64,000 bases of DNA from CAYWMD01 sp964458575 (GTDB lineage Bacteria > Verrucomicrobiota > Verrucomicrobiia > Limisphaerales > JADLHS01): the NCBI GenBank assembly GCA_964458575.1, contig CAYWMD010000023.1, forward strand, positions 29,487-93,486. Reading direction: 5' to 3'. Every line of letters starts with the position of its first letter. The first letter of the stretch is position 1. Position numbers and translations under genes: made by a program. This document shows, in pieces, positions 27,740-38,800 of this stretch. The notes under the pieces were generated by a model. The model saw only the letters and a list, made by a program, of their open reading frames with translations, was not told the origin of the DNA and made no database searches.

Positions 27740-30310
27740 ATGAAATACCGCACGATCACCATCCTCGGCGCCATGTTCGCGCTTGTCGCCACCACCGCCT
27801 TCGCCGAAAAACCGTTCAAAGTGCTGTTTGATTTTGGCCGGCTGTCGGGTGATCGGGATCAATATTTTGGCGAACGCCAGTCCACCAATACATTCGATGT
27901 GAACGGGGCCGCCGCAACCACCCTCTCGGTCGTCAACGCGGGCTATCTGAACACCCAGAACAAAACCAGTGTCTGGCTGGTGCTCAACGACACCAACCCG
28001 GACGTCTTGGACACAAGCGCCGCCACCAATGTCAACGATCTCCAAGCGGGAACAAATGTCATCGCGCGAAGCCGCATTCAATACCTTTATGCCAGTGTGA
28101 ACGCTGTAACCAACGAGGCGGTTTCGGCGGGTATCCTCTTTGGGTTGACCGGGACCGGCAACGCGCGGACCGGTTATCTTGCGCGCGTGGAACGGGTGAA
28201 TACCGCCATCGGCGGAAATTTCGCCACACTCTTTATCGACGAGTTTACCAACGGGGTGCGCGGTGCCACCTTGGCGGCGAGTTCCGGGTTTGTTTATGGT
28301 GCCAACAGCAGTTTGCACTTCTTGGAATTGAGAATCACCTCGGACGGGACGAGCACCAATGTGACGTTCAAGGTTTTCGCGGACGCGGATATCCCGAATG
28401 CCGCCGGCACCACCAACGTCAACCGCTTGATTGACCCGGCTTTTGATTCGGCTACGCCGGAAGCCACTGTTACGGTTGGGCTCCCCAACTATAAAGAGGG
28501 TTTTCTTGCCCTGTATGGCGAGGACAACAGCAACAAGACGGATAACAACCCAACTGCTGATATCATTCGCTTTTCAAACTTCTATGCCAAGTCGGGCGTT
28601 CTGCCCTCGACCGTCACCGTGGTCGCCACGGATAACAGCGCCGATGAGAACGGGGACCTCGGCACTTTCGAGTTCACCCGGGCGTTTCCGGATGTGGTTA
28701 CCACCAACGTGGCGCTCACGCTCGATTATGAAGTCAGCGGAACGGCATCGAACGGCGCGGACTATCCCTTGTTGACCGGACAAATAACGATCCCGGTGGG
28801 GTCAAGCAACGTTACGCTGACCATCACCCCGACCGACGACAGCGAATCGGAACTGGCAGAGACGTTGACGGTCACGCTGCTCCCCGGCGACAATTACATC
28901 GTGGAAACGCCCGATACGGCCACGATGACGATTTTGGATAATGATCCCACAAAGATCGGCGTTTATACCAGCCGTAACTTCGCTTATGAACCGATTCCGC
29001 AACTGTACGCCGAGTTCACGCTGGTCCGCTATGGGCTGACCAGCACGGCCCCAACCGTCAACGTCAGCTACAGCGGTTCAGCCGCGTCGGGCGTTGATTT
29101 TACCGCCGCCACCAGCGCCAGCTTTGGAGCGGGTGAGATTACGAAGACCATCACCGTCACGCCCATAGATAACAGCGTCTATGCCGGGGACAAGAGCGTC
29201 ATTCTGACGGTGGATTCCGGGGCTGGTTACACTCCGGCGACAGACAACACGGCCACCGCCACCATCGTGGATGATGAATACCCGGCGGAAACCGTATTGT
29301 GGTCTGACGACTTTAATTCCAGTTACTCGGACACCAATTACACGTTGATCGCAACGGCATTGGTCCCGCCGGATGATTACACGACCAACTTTTTCTTCGA
29401 TTACCTTAACAATAGCTTTCCCCCGGCGAGAAATGGCTCCACCAATTACGGTCTCCTGTTGTCAGCCAACAAGGATGGCGTCATTGGGTCTCCAGCCTGC
29501 ATCAACCTCTACCCGGTTGGGCAGAACTTCAGCAACAACTTTGCCCTGCGATTCAACCTGTTGGTCCAGTATGAAGACGTCACGGGGAACCAGGAGAATG
29601 TCCTCTTCGGAATCAACCATTCCGGTCTGGCCACCAACTTCATAAGCGGAAGCTACTCGAACGTCCTCCGAGGCGATGGCATCTGGGTCGCCGTCAGCAC
29701 CATGCTCAACGGCCCCGGCTCGGTGTCGGCAACCGTGTATGCCTCCCAAAATGTCGGCGATGCGCCGGTGGCCGTGGCCCAGCCTTTGGGAACCGACCTG
29801 GCGCAAATCCTGCCGAGCCCGCCGTTTACGGTGCTGGGCGGGATGGGAATTGATTACACCTCGCCCAATAAGACCTGGGTGGATGTGGAATTGAGCCAGG
29901 TGGATTCGGTGATTTCTCTAAGGCTCAATCACACGCTGGTCTTTCAATCCCTCAACGCCACCGCCTTCACCAACGGCAACATCATGCTGGGATACGACGA
30001 TGCGTTTAATTCGGTCGGCAGCCCCTACACCTACGCCCTCTTCGACAACGTGCGCGTGGTTCAGCTCGCTTCGGCGGCGGCACCCGTCATCACCGCGATC
30101 AATGTCAGCGGCGGAAACGTTGACATCGATTTCACCGGCAGCGCGGGTGACACGACGGGCAGCTTCAAGCTCCTGAACACCTCGGTGCTCACGAGCGGTT
30201 ACACCACCAACCTGAGTGCGGTCATTACTTCGCTTGGTGGCACTTCGTTCCGCGCCTCAACCAGCACCAGTGGTACGGAACAGTTTTATCGGATTCAACG
30301 GCAATACTGA
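27740..30310 (+). CDS. Secreted Calx-beta protein with N-terminal GDRD module
   Basis: From ATG 27740 the protein has 856 aa with a signal peptide (TITILGAMFALVATTAFAE). Residues ~26-285 are a lectin-like beta module (VLFDFGRLSGDRDQYFGERQ ... FLALYGEDNSN ... IIRFSNFYAKS) that recurs at the N-terminus of P4 and near the C-terminus of P5. Two Calx-beta repeats follow (each ends in a TxTIxDDE- or TMTILDNDP-like strand), then a second lectin-like region, and a C-terminal ~80-aa beta domain ending in QFYRIQRQY. There is no catalytic motif. I infer a surface or extracellular glycan-binding/adhesion protein, perhaps calcium-dependent. It is first in operon C behind box C. Confidence 0.7.
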   Translation: MKYRTITILGAMFALVATTAFAEKPFKVLFDFGRLSGDRDQYFGERQSTNTFDVNGAAATTLSVVNAGYLNTQNKTSVWLVLNDTNPDVLDTSAATNVNDLQAGTNVIARSRIQYLYASVNAVTNEAVSAGILFGLTGTGNARTGYLARVERVNTAIGGNFATLFIDEFTNGVRGATLAASSGFVYGANSSLHFLELRITSDGTSTNVTFKVFADADIPNAAGTTNVNRLIDPAFDSATPEATVTVGLPNYKEGFLALYGEDNSNKTDNNPTADIIRFSNFYAKSGVLPSTVTVVATDNSADENGDLGTFEFTRAFPDVVTTNVALTLDYEVSGTASNGADYPLLTGQITIPVGSSNVTLTITPTDDSESELAETLTVTLLPGDNYIVETPDTATMTILDNDPTKIGVYTSRNFAYEPIPQLYAEFTLVRYGLTSTAPTVNVSYSGSAASGVDFTAATSASFGAGEITKTITVTPIDNSVYAGDKSVILTVDSGAGYTPATDNTATATIVDDEYPAETVLWSDDFNSSYSDTNYTLIATALVPPDDYTTNFFFDYLNNSFPPARNGSTNYGLLLSANKDGVIGSPACINLYPVGQNFSNNFALRFNLLVQYEDVTGNQENVLFGINHSGLATNFISGSYSNVLRGDGIWVAVSTMLNGPGSVSATVYASQNVGDAPVAVAQPLGTDLAQILPSPPFTVLGGMGIDYTSPNKTWVDVELSQVDSVISLRLNHTLVFQSLNATAFTNGNIMLGYDDAFNSVGSPYTYALFDNVRVVQLASAAAPVITAINVSGGNVDIDFTGSAGDTTGSFKLLNTSVLTSGYTTNLSAVITSLGGTSFRASTSTSGTEQFYRIQRQY

Positions 30311-30318
30311 GATCGAAG

Positions 30319-30360
30319 CGGCTGGTCCGGGCGGTCACCTGGCTGCCGGGCCAGCCGTTT
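30319..30360 (+). terminator. Hairpin after the Calx-beta protein gene
   Basis: The arms CGGCTGGTCCGG (30319-30330) and CCGGGCCAGCCG (30346-30357) pair with one G-T, followed by only three T residues. It could be a weak terminator or an mRNA-stabilising stem that lowers expression of the pseudopilins relative to the Calx-beta protein. Confidence 0.45.
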
Positions 30361-30396
30361 GACACAATTGACTTTAGGTTTGGAAACAGTTGCTGC

Positions 30397-31104
30397 ATGA
30401 ACAGACAGCACCAGGCATTGAGGTGGGCGCGCCGCCGGGGGTTTACCCTGATCGAACTGCTCGTGGTCATCGCGATCATTGCGATTCTCGCCGCCATGTT
30501 GCTGCCGGCACTCGCCAAGGCGAAACAGAAGGCGCACCGCACCCAATGCCTGAACAGCCAGAAGCAGATCGGAATGGCGCTTCAGATGTATCTGGACGAG
30601 AACCAGCAGACCACGCCGGCCCAGAATAGTTTCGTCTTAGATTTCACCGGCAACGACACGAACTACCTGGGCCTGTTGCAACAATACCTCGGGAACAAAA
30701 GCGCTCTGTTCGTCTGTCCAACCACTCGTCCCTCGACGAATGATCTCACCAGCTACTTCGGCAACGCGGTGGTGTTGGGCAAGAAAATCCCGCTGTCGGT
30801 CCAACCGGCGAGGTTGATCTATGTCCAGGAGTATTACACCTACACCACCACCGCCTATCTGCGGCCGATGCGAACGAGCAACCCATTGAAGTACGCGTCC
30901 TGGGCCTACGAGCGTGCCCCCGGTGTTCAGAATTACACGTCCCTTCACGATCAGGGCGGGAATCTTTTATACCTCGATTCGCACGCCGAGTATTCCAAAG
31001 GGAGCAAACTGCGCTCGCGAGATTTTGGATTGATCCCGGGCGGTCATAACCAGGACCAGGGTTCGAACCAACAACCGCAGGGCGGGTACACGGCGGAATT
31101 CTGA
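30397..31104 (+). CDS. Type II secretion/type IV pilin-like pseudopilin (copy 1)
   Basis: The protein has 235 aa. The prepilin cleavage/methylation signal GFTLIELLVVIAIIAILAAM follows a short basic leader (ALRWARRR), then a long N-terminal helix (LLPALAKAKQKAHRTQCLNS). The C-terminal part has the H-x9-DG-like element SLHDQGGNLLYLDSHAEY found in the abundant pseudopilins of Verrucomicrobiota and Planctomycetota. It should be processed by a prepilin peptidase and assembled at or near the inner membrane. It is strongly similar to the next gene, so the two are a tandem duplication. Placement inside a saccharolytic operon suggests glycan capture or enzyme secretion, but that is inference. Confidence 0.88.
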   Translation: MNRQHQALRWARRRGFTLIELLVVIAIIAILAAMLLPALAKAKQKAHRTQCLNSQKQIGMALQMYLDENQQTTPAQNSFVLDFTGNDTNYLGLLQQYLGNKSALFVCPTTRPSTNDLTSYFGNAVVLGKKIPLSVQPARLIYVQEYYTYTTTAYLRPMRTSNPLKYASWAYERAPGVQNYTSLHDQGGNLLYLDSHAEYSKGSKLRSRDFGLIPGGHNQDQGSNQQPQGGYTAEF

Positions 31105-31133
31105 ACGAAATCTGTTGCTGCTTGCCGATTGCC

Positions 31134-31847
31134 ATGCCAATGAAGATCCGCCCGCGAGTTGTTGGAGATGTTCCCCGGAAGCCCGCGCGCCACGGCTTCA
31201 CTTTGATCGAGTTGCTCGTGGTCATCGCCATTATCGCGATTCTCGCCGCGATGTTGCTGCCGGCGCTCGCCAAGGCCAAACAAAAGGCGCTTCGCACCCA
31301 ATGCCTGAACAACCAGAAACAGATCGGCCTGGCGCTCCAGTTGTATCTGGACGACAACAAACAAACCACGCCCGAGCAGACCAGTTACGCCTTTGACTTT
31401 ACCGGGAACGACACCAACTATCTGGGCATGTTGCAGCAATACCTGGGCAACAAAAGCGCCCTGTTCGCCTGCCCGACCACCCGACCGCCCACCAACGATG
31501 TCACGAGCTACTTTGGCAACGCGGTCGTCTTGGGCAAGAAGATGCCGTCGGTCTCCCGGCCGGCTCGCCTGATTTACATCCAGGAATACTACACCTACAC
31601 CACCACCGCTTATCTGCGTCCGTTGCGCGATCCAAGCAACCCCAACAAGTACTCCACCTGGTGCTACCAACGCGCCCCCGGCCTGCAAAACTACACCTCC
31701 CTGCATGATCAGGGCGGCAACCTCATGTTTCTCGATTCCCATGTCGAGTATCGGAAAGGCAGCGCCCTGCGTTCCGGGGATTTCGGGTTGAAACCCGGTT
31801 ATCACACCCAAACCACGGCCAGCGGTCAGTATGACCCGGATTTCTGA
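31134..31847 (+). CDS. Type II secretion/type IV pilin-like pseudopilin (copy 2)
   Basis: From ATG 31134 (or 31140) the protein has about 237 aa. It carries the same GFTLIELLVVIAIIAILAAM signal, the same helix (LLPALAKAKQKALRTQCLNN) and the H-x9-DG-like SLHDQGGNLMFLDSHVEY as copy 1. Over the mature part the two proteins are alike in most positions (NDTNYLG..QQYLGNKSALF, YFGNAVVLGKK, YYTYTTTAYLRP). Divergence is concentrated in the leader and the last ~20 residues. Its end overlaps the start of P4 by 17 bp, so P4 translation may depend on it. Neither an ATPase nor other secretion genes are nearby. Confidence 0.87.
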   Translation: MPMKIRPRVVGDVPRKPARHGFTLIELLVVIAIIAILAAMLLPALAKAKQKALRTQCLNNQKQIGLALQLYLDDNKQTTPEQTSYAFDFTGNDTNYLGMLQQYLGNKSALFACPTTRPPTNDVTSYFGNAVVLGKKMPSVSRPARLIYIQEYYTYTTTAYLRPLRDPSNPNKYSTWCYQRAPGLQNYTSLHDQGGNLMFLDSHVEYRKGSALRSGDFGLKPGYHTQTTASGQYDPDF

Positions 31848-34800
31848 CCTGGATCGCTTGCCGCTGCCGCACGGATCGAAATCATTGGCTGTTCCTTTCC
31901 TGCTGGGTGGTTTGTTGGCGTTGTTCCTCGGGTTGTCGCCTGCCCCAGCCCGCGGCTTTACCGTGGCCTTTGACTTCAACCGGACGACCGGTGACCGCGA
32001 TGTCAACTTCGGCGAGCGTGAACCCATCGGCACCTTCGACGACAACAGTCTCAAGGAGTATTTCCAGGTCAGCGGATACCTGACCGCCGTGACCACCAAT
32101 GCGCCGTGGATTCTCCTCAACGATCCGAATTCCGATGTCCTGGATGCGGTTCCGCCGACGGATGCAGCCGACATGAAAGTTGGGACGAACGTTGTCGTGC
32201 GAACCCGTCTGGAAAACCTCACCAGCAGCACCGGCGGCGAGGGCGCTTCCGGCGGTTTCCTTTTTGGAATGACTGGAAGCGGAACTTCCCAGAACGGCTT
32301 CATTGCCCGCGTGGATCGGAATCCATCCGGGAATGTCGGTGTGTTGTTTATTGATCGCTTCACCAACGGCCAGCGCGGAGCGAACCTCGTCACCAGCACA
32401 AACTTCAACTATGGCATCAACACGACCCCCTGGTTTCTCGAATTACGTGTCACCGGTGATGGTTTCAACACAAACGCCACCCTGCGCATTTTCTCCGATG
32501 GCCAGATTCCCGGCAGCGGACAGGACAGCAACCGGTTGAGCGATCCGCTGTTTGAGTCCCTTACGCCCACCAACGCCATCAGCGCCACCCTGTCGGGCTA
32601 CTCCAACGGTTTTCTCGGCCTCTATTTCGAGGACAACAGCAATCATCAGCCAGGCAACCCCGCGGGCGGCAGCGTGCGTTACTCAAACTTCTACGCCCAC
32701 AGCACAGACGACACGACGAATCCGCCCATTCCGATCAGCCTGACCAATCTCGTCTATGGCGTGGGGCTTGCCGCCAACGGCACGGTTCGCTTGACCCACC
32801 TCGCGTCCGGTCGGACCGCTGACTTCGAGCCGGATTTTAAGGTGCTTTATTCAGCCGTGAATCCCGTCATGGCCAACAGCAATGTCGCCGACGACGTGAA
32901 TTTTGATCTGCCGTCGTGGATTAAGAACGGCGTTCGCACCTCCGACCTGTTTGCCGCCGCACCTTCGGTTGTGCAATGCCGCGCCGCGACGGCGGTGCTC
33001 ACCAATAATCAAATCGTGTGGAGTTTTACCAACAGCGGCTTGTTCACTTTTTCTGCCAGTCTGGAACTGCCCTCCGGCGCGGGCGAGCCGGGCCTGACCT
33101 TTGGCTTCGTCTGCGGCAGCAACGGCTGGTTCATGGCCGGCTTCACCGGCGCGCCGGAGAACTACACCAGTTCCCTCGAATGGCTCTGGCAACCTTTGGT
33201 CTGGCAGGGCAAGCGCTTTCCGGTTCAGAGTTGCCTGACCCCTGAATATCTTTGCTCACTTCCTGCCACCCTGGTCGGAGTCAACGGCGGAACCGTGGGG
33301 GTCGCCGCTGACCCGGCACAAATGCCCTTCCGACTCCCGACGCTCGCCAACTCGCGGTTTGGTGTTGCCGTTCGCAACGCCGCCGGCAAGGCGCAGCCCA
33401 TGATTTTCGCGCCGGTCTTCGGTGGCGCCAACTCGCTCTTCACGGCCGGCAGCAGTTTTGATTTCAAACTGCGATTGCTCGTCCGGCCGGGCGGTTTCTA
33501 CGACACCTTCCGTCATGTGGCGACAAATTCCTTCCAGTTCACCGACTATCGCCGCAACGCCGTCGCCACGCTCAATCAGGCGCTGGATAACATGAGCGAC
33601 TATTTTCTCAGTCCCTGGGCGATGTGGCACGATCCGGAGCGCGGTTTCGACGGCCTGCGCGACAATCCCGGCACGCTGCGGCAGGAGTCGCTCGCGCACA
33701 TCATCAGCTTCGCGCTTGTCCGTGACAGCCAGCAGCTCTTCCACGAGCGCGCCCTTCCCACCCTGGAGTATTTTCTTTCCCGCTCCCGGACGATGCTGAG
33801 CCTCGCCACCTACGATCCCGACGAGGCCATGTTCGGCCCAATTGACAACTCGGCCGATTTCATAGCGGCCCACCAGCTCGCCCAGGGACGCACGCCTTAT
33901 CTCGCCAACATTGCCAGCAACCTTGAATCCACGCTGCTCTCGCACATCAACGTGGGCACAACCTACAATCGCGCGCAATCGCTCGACAACGCGCGCAATT
34001 ATCTCCGGCCCCTGCTGGCGATGTATCGTTTGACGAAGAACACCACCTATCTCAACCAGGCGCGCAAGGCGGCTGACGACTACATCACCTGGCGCATCAA
34101 CCAGCCCCAACCCGATTTCTACGACGCCCGCCGGAGTTCGTTCTGGACGCAGATAGGGCCAATGTGGGTGGATCTGCTCGAACTCGCGGACGAAACGGGC
34201 GATGCGGGCTACCGCGACGCGGCCCTGGCGGCGGCGCAGGAATTTGTGGGTTACAATTATTTTTGCCCGGCGATTCCGAACTCAAACATCACCGTGAACA
34301 TCGGCGGCAGTGTGAGCGGCATGCCCATCCCCGAGGAAACCGTTCCCGCGTGGCGCCTCTCGGAGGCCGGCCTGCAATGTGAAGCCGCCGGCACGAGTCT
34401 CAGCCATCGCGGCATTTTTATGGTGTCCTGGTCGCCGTATTTGCTGCGGCTGTTTGGAGCGTCGGGCGACTCGTTCCTGCGGGACGTCGCGCGGTCCGTC
34501 GTTGTGGGTCGCTATGCGAACTTCCCGGGTTACAATGAAAAAACGGTTTACACGACGATCTATGAAAAACCGGACTATCCGTTGCAGCCATACACGAATC
34601 TGACCTACAACTCCTTTCACTTTCATCACCCGATGCACATGGCCCTACAGTTGATTGATTTTCTTGTGGCCGAGGCCGGGCTGCGGTCACAGGGACGGAT
34701 TCATTTCCCTGCGCGCTACTCGGCGGCCAGCGCCTATTTCCAACAAAAAGTCTATGGCGACCGGCCCGGCGCGTTTTACACGGATACCAATGTCTGGCTC

Positions 34801-35865
34801 TGGTTGCCGCAGGCGTTGCTCACCAGCAGCGACCTGCAAGTGAACCATGTCGCCGGGCACGGCAACGGCAACGTTTATGTGGCGCTGATGAATCAATCGA
34901 ACGACGTCGTTACCACTACCATCACTTTGAACGCGGCGCGTGCGCCCTTTGGCGCTTCCCATCCGGTGCGAATCTGGACCAACGGCGATTTGCAGGATTC
35001 CAGCGGCGCGCTCATCAACGGTCAGATGACAGTAAGCATTCCGCCCAAAGGCGTGACGGCCCTGGCCATTGATGGTCTCGCTGCCGACACGGAAATCCAG
35101 CACCAGCTCATCATCGGCAGTCCGCCGCTGGGGCCGCGCAGCACGGCCTCCACGACCGCGCCGCAATTTGGCAAGGTCCAGGGCGCGCTCCTTTCGTTCG
35201 GAACGGAACTCACCAGCGCTTACGTCTGGTTGCAGGCCTGTCCCGCCAACGCCACCGACGCGCGGTCCGGTCCGCTCCAGCAGGCGCGGCTCAACTATTC
35301 CATCAACGGCGGACCGACCAATGTCCTGGTGGACAGCTCCTGGCCGTTCGACTTCAGCGTGCCGCTGGCGGCGGATGCGCGTTCGTTCGCGTTTTTTGTC
35401 CAGGGCGTTTCGCCAGCCAACCAGACGAACACCTCCGCCCGGTTGACGCTCTTTGCCCACGATTCCTACACCAACTGGGCGGCGGCGAATTTCACTTCCG
35501 GCGAACTCGCCAATCCGGCCATCAGTGGCAGCACCGCTGACCCGGACCATGACCGGCAGGTGAATTTCATGGAATATGCGTTTCTGACCAATCCCAAGGT
35601 CACCAACTCACCTGCGGTTCTGAATGCCACCTTGTCCAACGGCGTCGTTTACCTGGGCTACACGCGCAACGCGCAGGCGACCGATGTGTTGTTCGTGCCC
35701 GAAGCCTCGACGAATCTGGTGACCTGGACGAATGAACCGGACGTTGTGCAGCTTGTGAACATTGTCGAAAACACCAACGGCACCGAAACCGTCACTTTGC
35801 GTGACGCCGGACCGATGGAACCGGGTGCAAAATATTTCCGGCTCAGACTGACGTATTTGCCATAG
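31831..35865 (+). CDS. P4: GDRD module fused to an unrecognised-family protein (subfamily A)
   Basis: The protein has 1344 aa with a signal peptide (LLGGLLALFLGLSPAPARG). Residues ~44-290 are the GDRD module (VAFDFNRTTGDRDVNFGERE ... FLGLYFEDNSN ... VRYSNFYAHS). From ~300 the P-family body follows, closest to P1: WQPLVWQGKRFP, NSRFGVAVRNAAG, VPAWRLSEAGLQCEAAGTS, RSVVVGRYANFPG, VYGDRPGAFYTDTNVWLWLP (~975). The final ~120 residues are a short EF-hand-like segment (STADPDHDRQVNFMEYAF) and a beta tail ending KYFRLRLTYLP. P1 lacks the N-terminal module, so this is the same enzyme type with an added, probably carbohydrate-binding, domain. P5 starts 16 bp downstream. Confidence 0.75.
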   Translation: MTRISDLDRLPLPHGSKSLAVPFLLGGLLALFLGLSPAPARGFTVAFDFNRTTGDRDVNFGEREPIGTFDDNSLKEYFQVSGYLTAVTTNAPWILLNDPNSDVLDAVPPTDAADMKVGTNVVVRTRLENLTSSTGGEGASGGFLFGMTGSGTSQNGFIARVDRNPSGNVGVLFIDRFTNGQRGANLVTSTNFNYGINTTPWFLELRVTGDGFNTNATLRIFSDGQIPGSGQDSNRLSDPLFESLTPTNAISATLSGYSNGFLGLYFEDNSNHQPGNPAGGSVRYSNFYAHSTDDTTNPPIPISLTNLVYGVGLAANGTVRLTHLASGRTADFEPDFKVLYSAVNPVMANSNVADDVNFDLPSWIKNGVRTSDLFAAAPSVVQCRAATAVLTNNQIVWSFTNSGLFTFSASLELPSGAGEPGLTFGFVCGSNGWFMAGFTGAPENYTSSLEWLWQPLVWQGKRFPVQSCLTPEYLCSLPATLVGVNGGTVGVAADPAQMPFRLPTLANSRFGVAVRNAAGKAQPMIFAPVFGGANSLFTAGSSFDFKLRLLVRPGGFYDTFRHVATNSFQFTDYRRNAVATLNQALDNMSDYFLSPWAMWHDPERGFDGLRDNPGTLRQESLAHIISFALVRDSQQLFHERALPTLEYFLSRSRTMLSLATYDPDEAMFGPIDNSADFIAAHQLAQGRTPYLANIASNLESTLLSHINVGTTYNRAQSLDNARNYLRPLLAMYRLTKNTTYLNQARKAADDYITWRINQPQPDFYDARRSSFWTQIGPMWVDLLELADETGDAGYRDAALAAAQEFVGYNYFCPAIPNSNITVNIGGSVSGMPIPEETVPAWRLSEAGLQCEAAGTSLSHRGIFMVSWSPYLLRLFGASGDSFLRDVARSVVVGRYANFPGYNEKTVYTTIYEKPDYPLQPYTNLTYNSFHFHHPMHMALQLIDFLVAEAGLRSQGRIHFPARYSAASAYFQQKVYGDRPGAFYTDTNVWLWLPQALLTSSDLQVNHVAGHGNGNVYVALMNQSNDVVTTTITLNAARAPFGASHPVRIWTNGDLQDSSGALINGQMTVSIPPKGVTALAIDGLAADTEIQHQLIIGSPPLGPRSTASTTAPQFGKVQGALLSFGTELTSAYVWLQACPANATDARSGPLQQARLNYSINGGPTNVLVDSSWPFDFSVPLAADARSFAFFVQGVSPANQTNTSARLTLFAHDSYTNWAAANFTSGELANPAISGSTADPDHDRQVNFMEYAFLTNPKVTNSPAVLNATLSNGVVYLGYTRNAQATDVLFVPEASTNLVTWTNEPDVVQLVNIVENTNGTETVTLRDAGPMEPGAKYFRLRLTYLP

Positions 35866-35873
35866 GGAAGGAG
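35864..35873 (+). promoter_or_regulatory. Strong ribosome binding site of P5
   Basis: AGGGAAGGAG lies 8 bp before ATG 35882 and fixes that start. It is the most complete Shine-Dalgarno in the region; most neighbours have weak or no recognisable sites, which hints at high P5 translation. Confidence 0.6.
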
Positions 35874-35881
35874 AAACTGGG

Positions 35882-38800
35882 ATGAAGTTCATGATGGAGA
35901 TTTTGGGACGACTGCGAACGGGTTCCCGCTGGTTGCCGGTTTGCTTGCTGGCGGGCTGGGCCTTGACCCCGGCCACGTGCGCGGCCGATCTGACCAACGA
36001 TGTTTACGCCATCACCCTGCAAGGGGACGGTTCGGCGGCGGTGGTGGTGGCGGGAGTGACGCCGAAGATTCTGCGGCCGGAATTCAAGGTCCTGTTCCGT
36101 TCCACCAATCCCGGTTTTCAATACGCCGAGTTCCCTTATCCACTTTGGTATGTTTACGGCGGAACGGGCGAGCGGACGAACAATCCGTTCCTGGCCGGCG
36201 CCAAGACGACCCTGCTGGCCAGCCAGGGACAGATGATCGGTGGCAAACTGGCTTGGACCTTCCCGGCGCAGCCCAATTTTGATTTGTCGGCGGAGCTTTC
36301 ATTGGGCGCCGGACTGCAGGACCCGGTGATCACCTACACGTTAACCGCGAAAGCCGCCGGCTGGTTCATGGCTGCCTACTCCGGCGCGCCGGAATTGCCG
36401 CCGGCCCAGATCGAAGCTGTGCCGCAGCCGGCCACGCAATATTCCACCGCGCCGGGTTACCGGTTTCCGGACAATCCCGTCCTGAAGCAGGAACACCTCT
36501 GCCAGTTGCCCATGGCGCTGTTGAGCAGCGGCGCGGAGAATTGTTCACTCATCGTGGATCCCGATTACGCGCCGTGGCGGCTCGCGCATCAGTACAATGC
36601 GATTTTCGGCGTCGGCCTTCGCAACGAGGCCGGCAACGCGCAGCCCCTGGTGTTTGCGCCGATGATGGGCAGCGCGACCTCCCAGTTGACCAACAGTCAG
36701 AGCTTCACCTTCGCCCTGCGTTTCGTCGTCCGGCCCGGCTATTGGAGCGACACCTACCGCTACATGGCCCGCAGCATCTACGAGTTCAGCGACCAACGCG
36801 ACAATAGCGGCCCGGGCTCCATCAACGACGTCATCGCGAACCTGGTCCATTACGTCACGGATAAAAGCGGGAGCAACTACGCGATGTGGAGTGACGAGCA
36901 GAAGTTCAACGATTATTTCACCGACCAGCCCGGCGCTTACAAATTGCTCTCGCCGCTCTACGGCATCGGTGCGGCCATCCTGCTGGACGATGAGGATTTT
37001 TACCGGCGGCGCGCGTTGCCGATGATTGAGTATGCCTTGAGCCGCGAAAAACAGACCTTCTTTCCTTTTCCGACCAACGACCTGGGAACGGTGGAGGCGA
37101 ATCGGAACATGAATGGGCCGAACATCGGGTCGGATGCGCTCGGCGTGCTTTACGGTCTTTCGCAGGAACGCAGCGCGGCTTTCCGCACCTATGGTTTGCA
37201 AAAAGGTGTGGTTCGCGCCTACACCCGGTTTGACGACGTGCTGGAATTTTACCGGCTCACCGGCGATGCGGCGGATCTGGCTTACGCCATCGCCGGCGCC
37301 GACTATTGTCTCGCGAACAACTTGATCGGCCAGGACTACATGGCGTGGCTGGAGATGTTCAAGGAAACCGGGGATTCCAATTACCTCGCCGCGGCAAACC
37401 TCGCGGTGCGCAACTACGAGCCGGACCTCAACGTCTCGCCGCGCATTCCGGCCGCGAACATCCTCGTGGACACGAACAACCAGGCGCCGATTCACTGGCA
37501 AAGCACCGGTCGGCATCTCCAATGGGGCTTCCCGCCGCCCGAACCGATGTATGCCCCCGAACAAAGCGTGCCCGCCTGGCGTCCGGCGCTGACCGGACTC
37601 CGGCCGGAGTCTTACCGTGGATTTACCTTCGTTCACTACGCTGCAGGCATGCTGCGGCTGAGCCGTCACTTGAACGATGATTTCACGCGCGACCTGGCGC
37701 GCTGGGCCCTGGTCGGCCGTTGGGGAAACTTTCCCGGCGAAATTTTCTCCCGCGACTACTCGCTCGTCTATGAGCAATCCAACTATTGCGAGCATCCCCT
37801 CCAGTACATGACGTTCACTTCAATGCACTTTGGCCATCCGTGGATGTATCTCGCCTGGGCGCTGGATTTTCTGGTGTCGGACACGTTTCACCGTTCGAAC
37901 ATGGAAATTGATTTCCCCTCGCGCCCCGTGCGTGGAAGTTTTCCGTGCAATGTTTACGGCGACCGCCCGGGCCGGTTTTACGACGAAACCAACGTGAATC
38001 TCTGGCTGCCGGTCGGCCTGCTCTCTGTGAGTAACCGTCAGGTCAATTATCTCTCGGCCTACGGCAACGGAAAACTCTACCTCGCCATCGTCAACCAATC
38101 CTTCAACGCGGAAACGACGACCATCACCTTGAACTCGAACCTCGTGAACTTCGGCGCGTCGCACCCGGTCCGAGTCTGGGTCGAGAACGCTTCACAACCG
38201 TCAATCAACGTCACCAACGGCTCGCTGACGGTTCAAGTTGCGGCGAAAGGCATTACCGCCCTGGCCATCGAGGGCATCAACGTCCAGACCCGCTTGCAGC
38301 AGAAAATGTTTGATCCCGCGGCGGTTTCAACTCCACCGGCAAGTCTCGTCCGCAAGAGCGGGCCCTACGGAAAACTCGTCGGCCTGTTGATCTCGATGGG
38401 GCGCGACCTGGCCGAGGCGTACGTCTATACCGACGCCCTGCCCGAGGAAATTACCAAGGCAAAACTGCGGTACGACGTGGGCGGCGGCTGGACGGAAAAG
38501 GAGGATCTGTGCTTCCCGTATGAATTCAGCATCCCGGTGAGCCATACCAACCCGGCCATGCAATGCGAGTTCTTCGGCACGCTGACCAACGGCCAGGAGG
38601 TGCTCATGGGCACCCTCACGCTGCCGGGTGATCCCAACATTTACATGGATGCCAGCGCCGCACCCGGCGGCGACGGCACGTCGTGGGCAACGGCTGTCAA
38701 CGACATCAACTCCGCCCTGGCCACGGCCTTCGCCGGCAATCAGATTTGGGTTCGGAGCGGCGAGTACGTGCTCACGAACACACTCACGCTTGCTTCCGGC

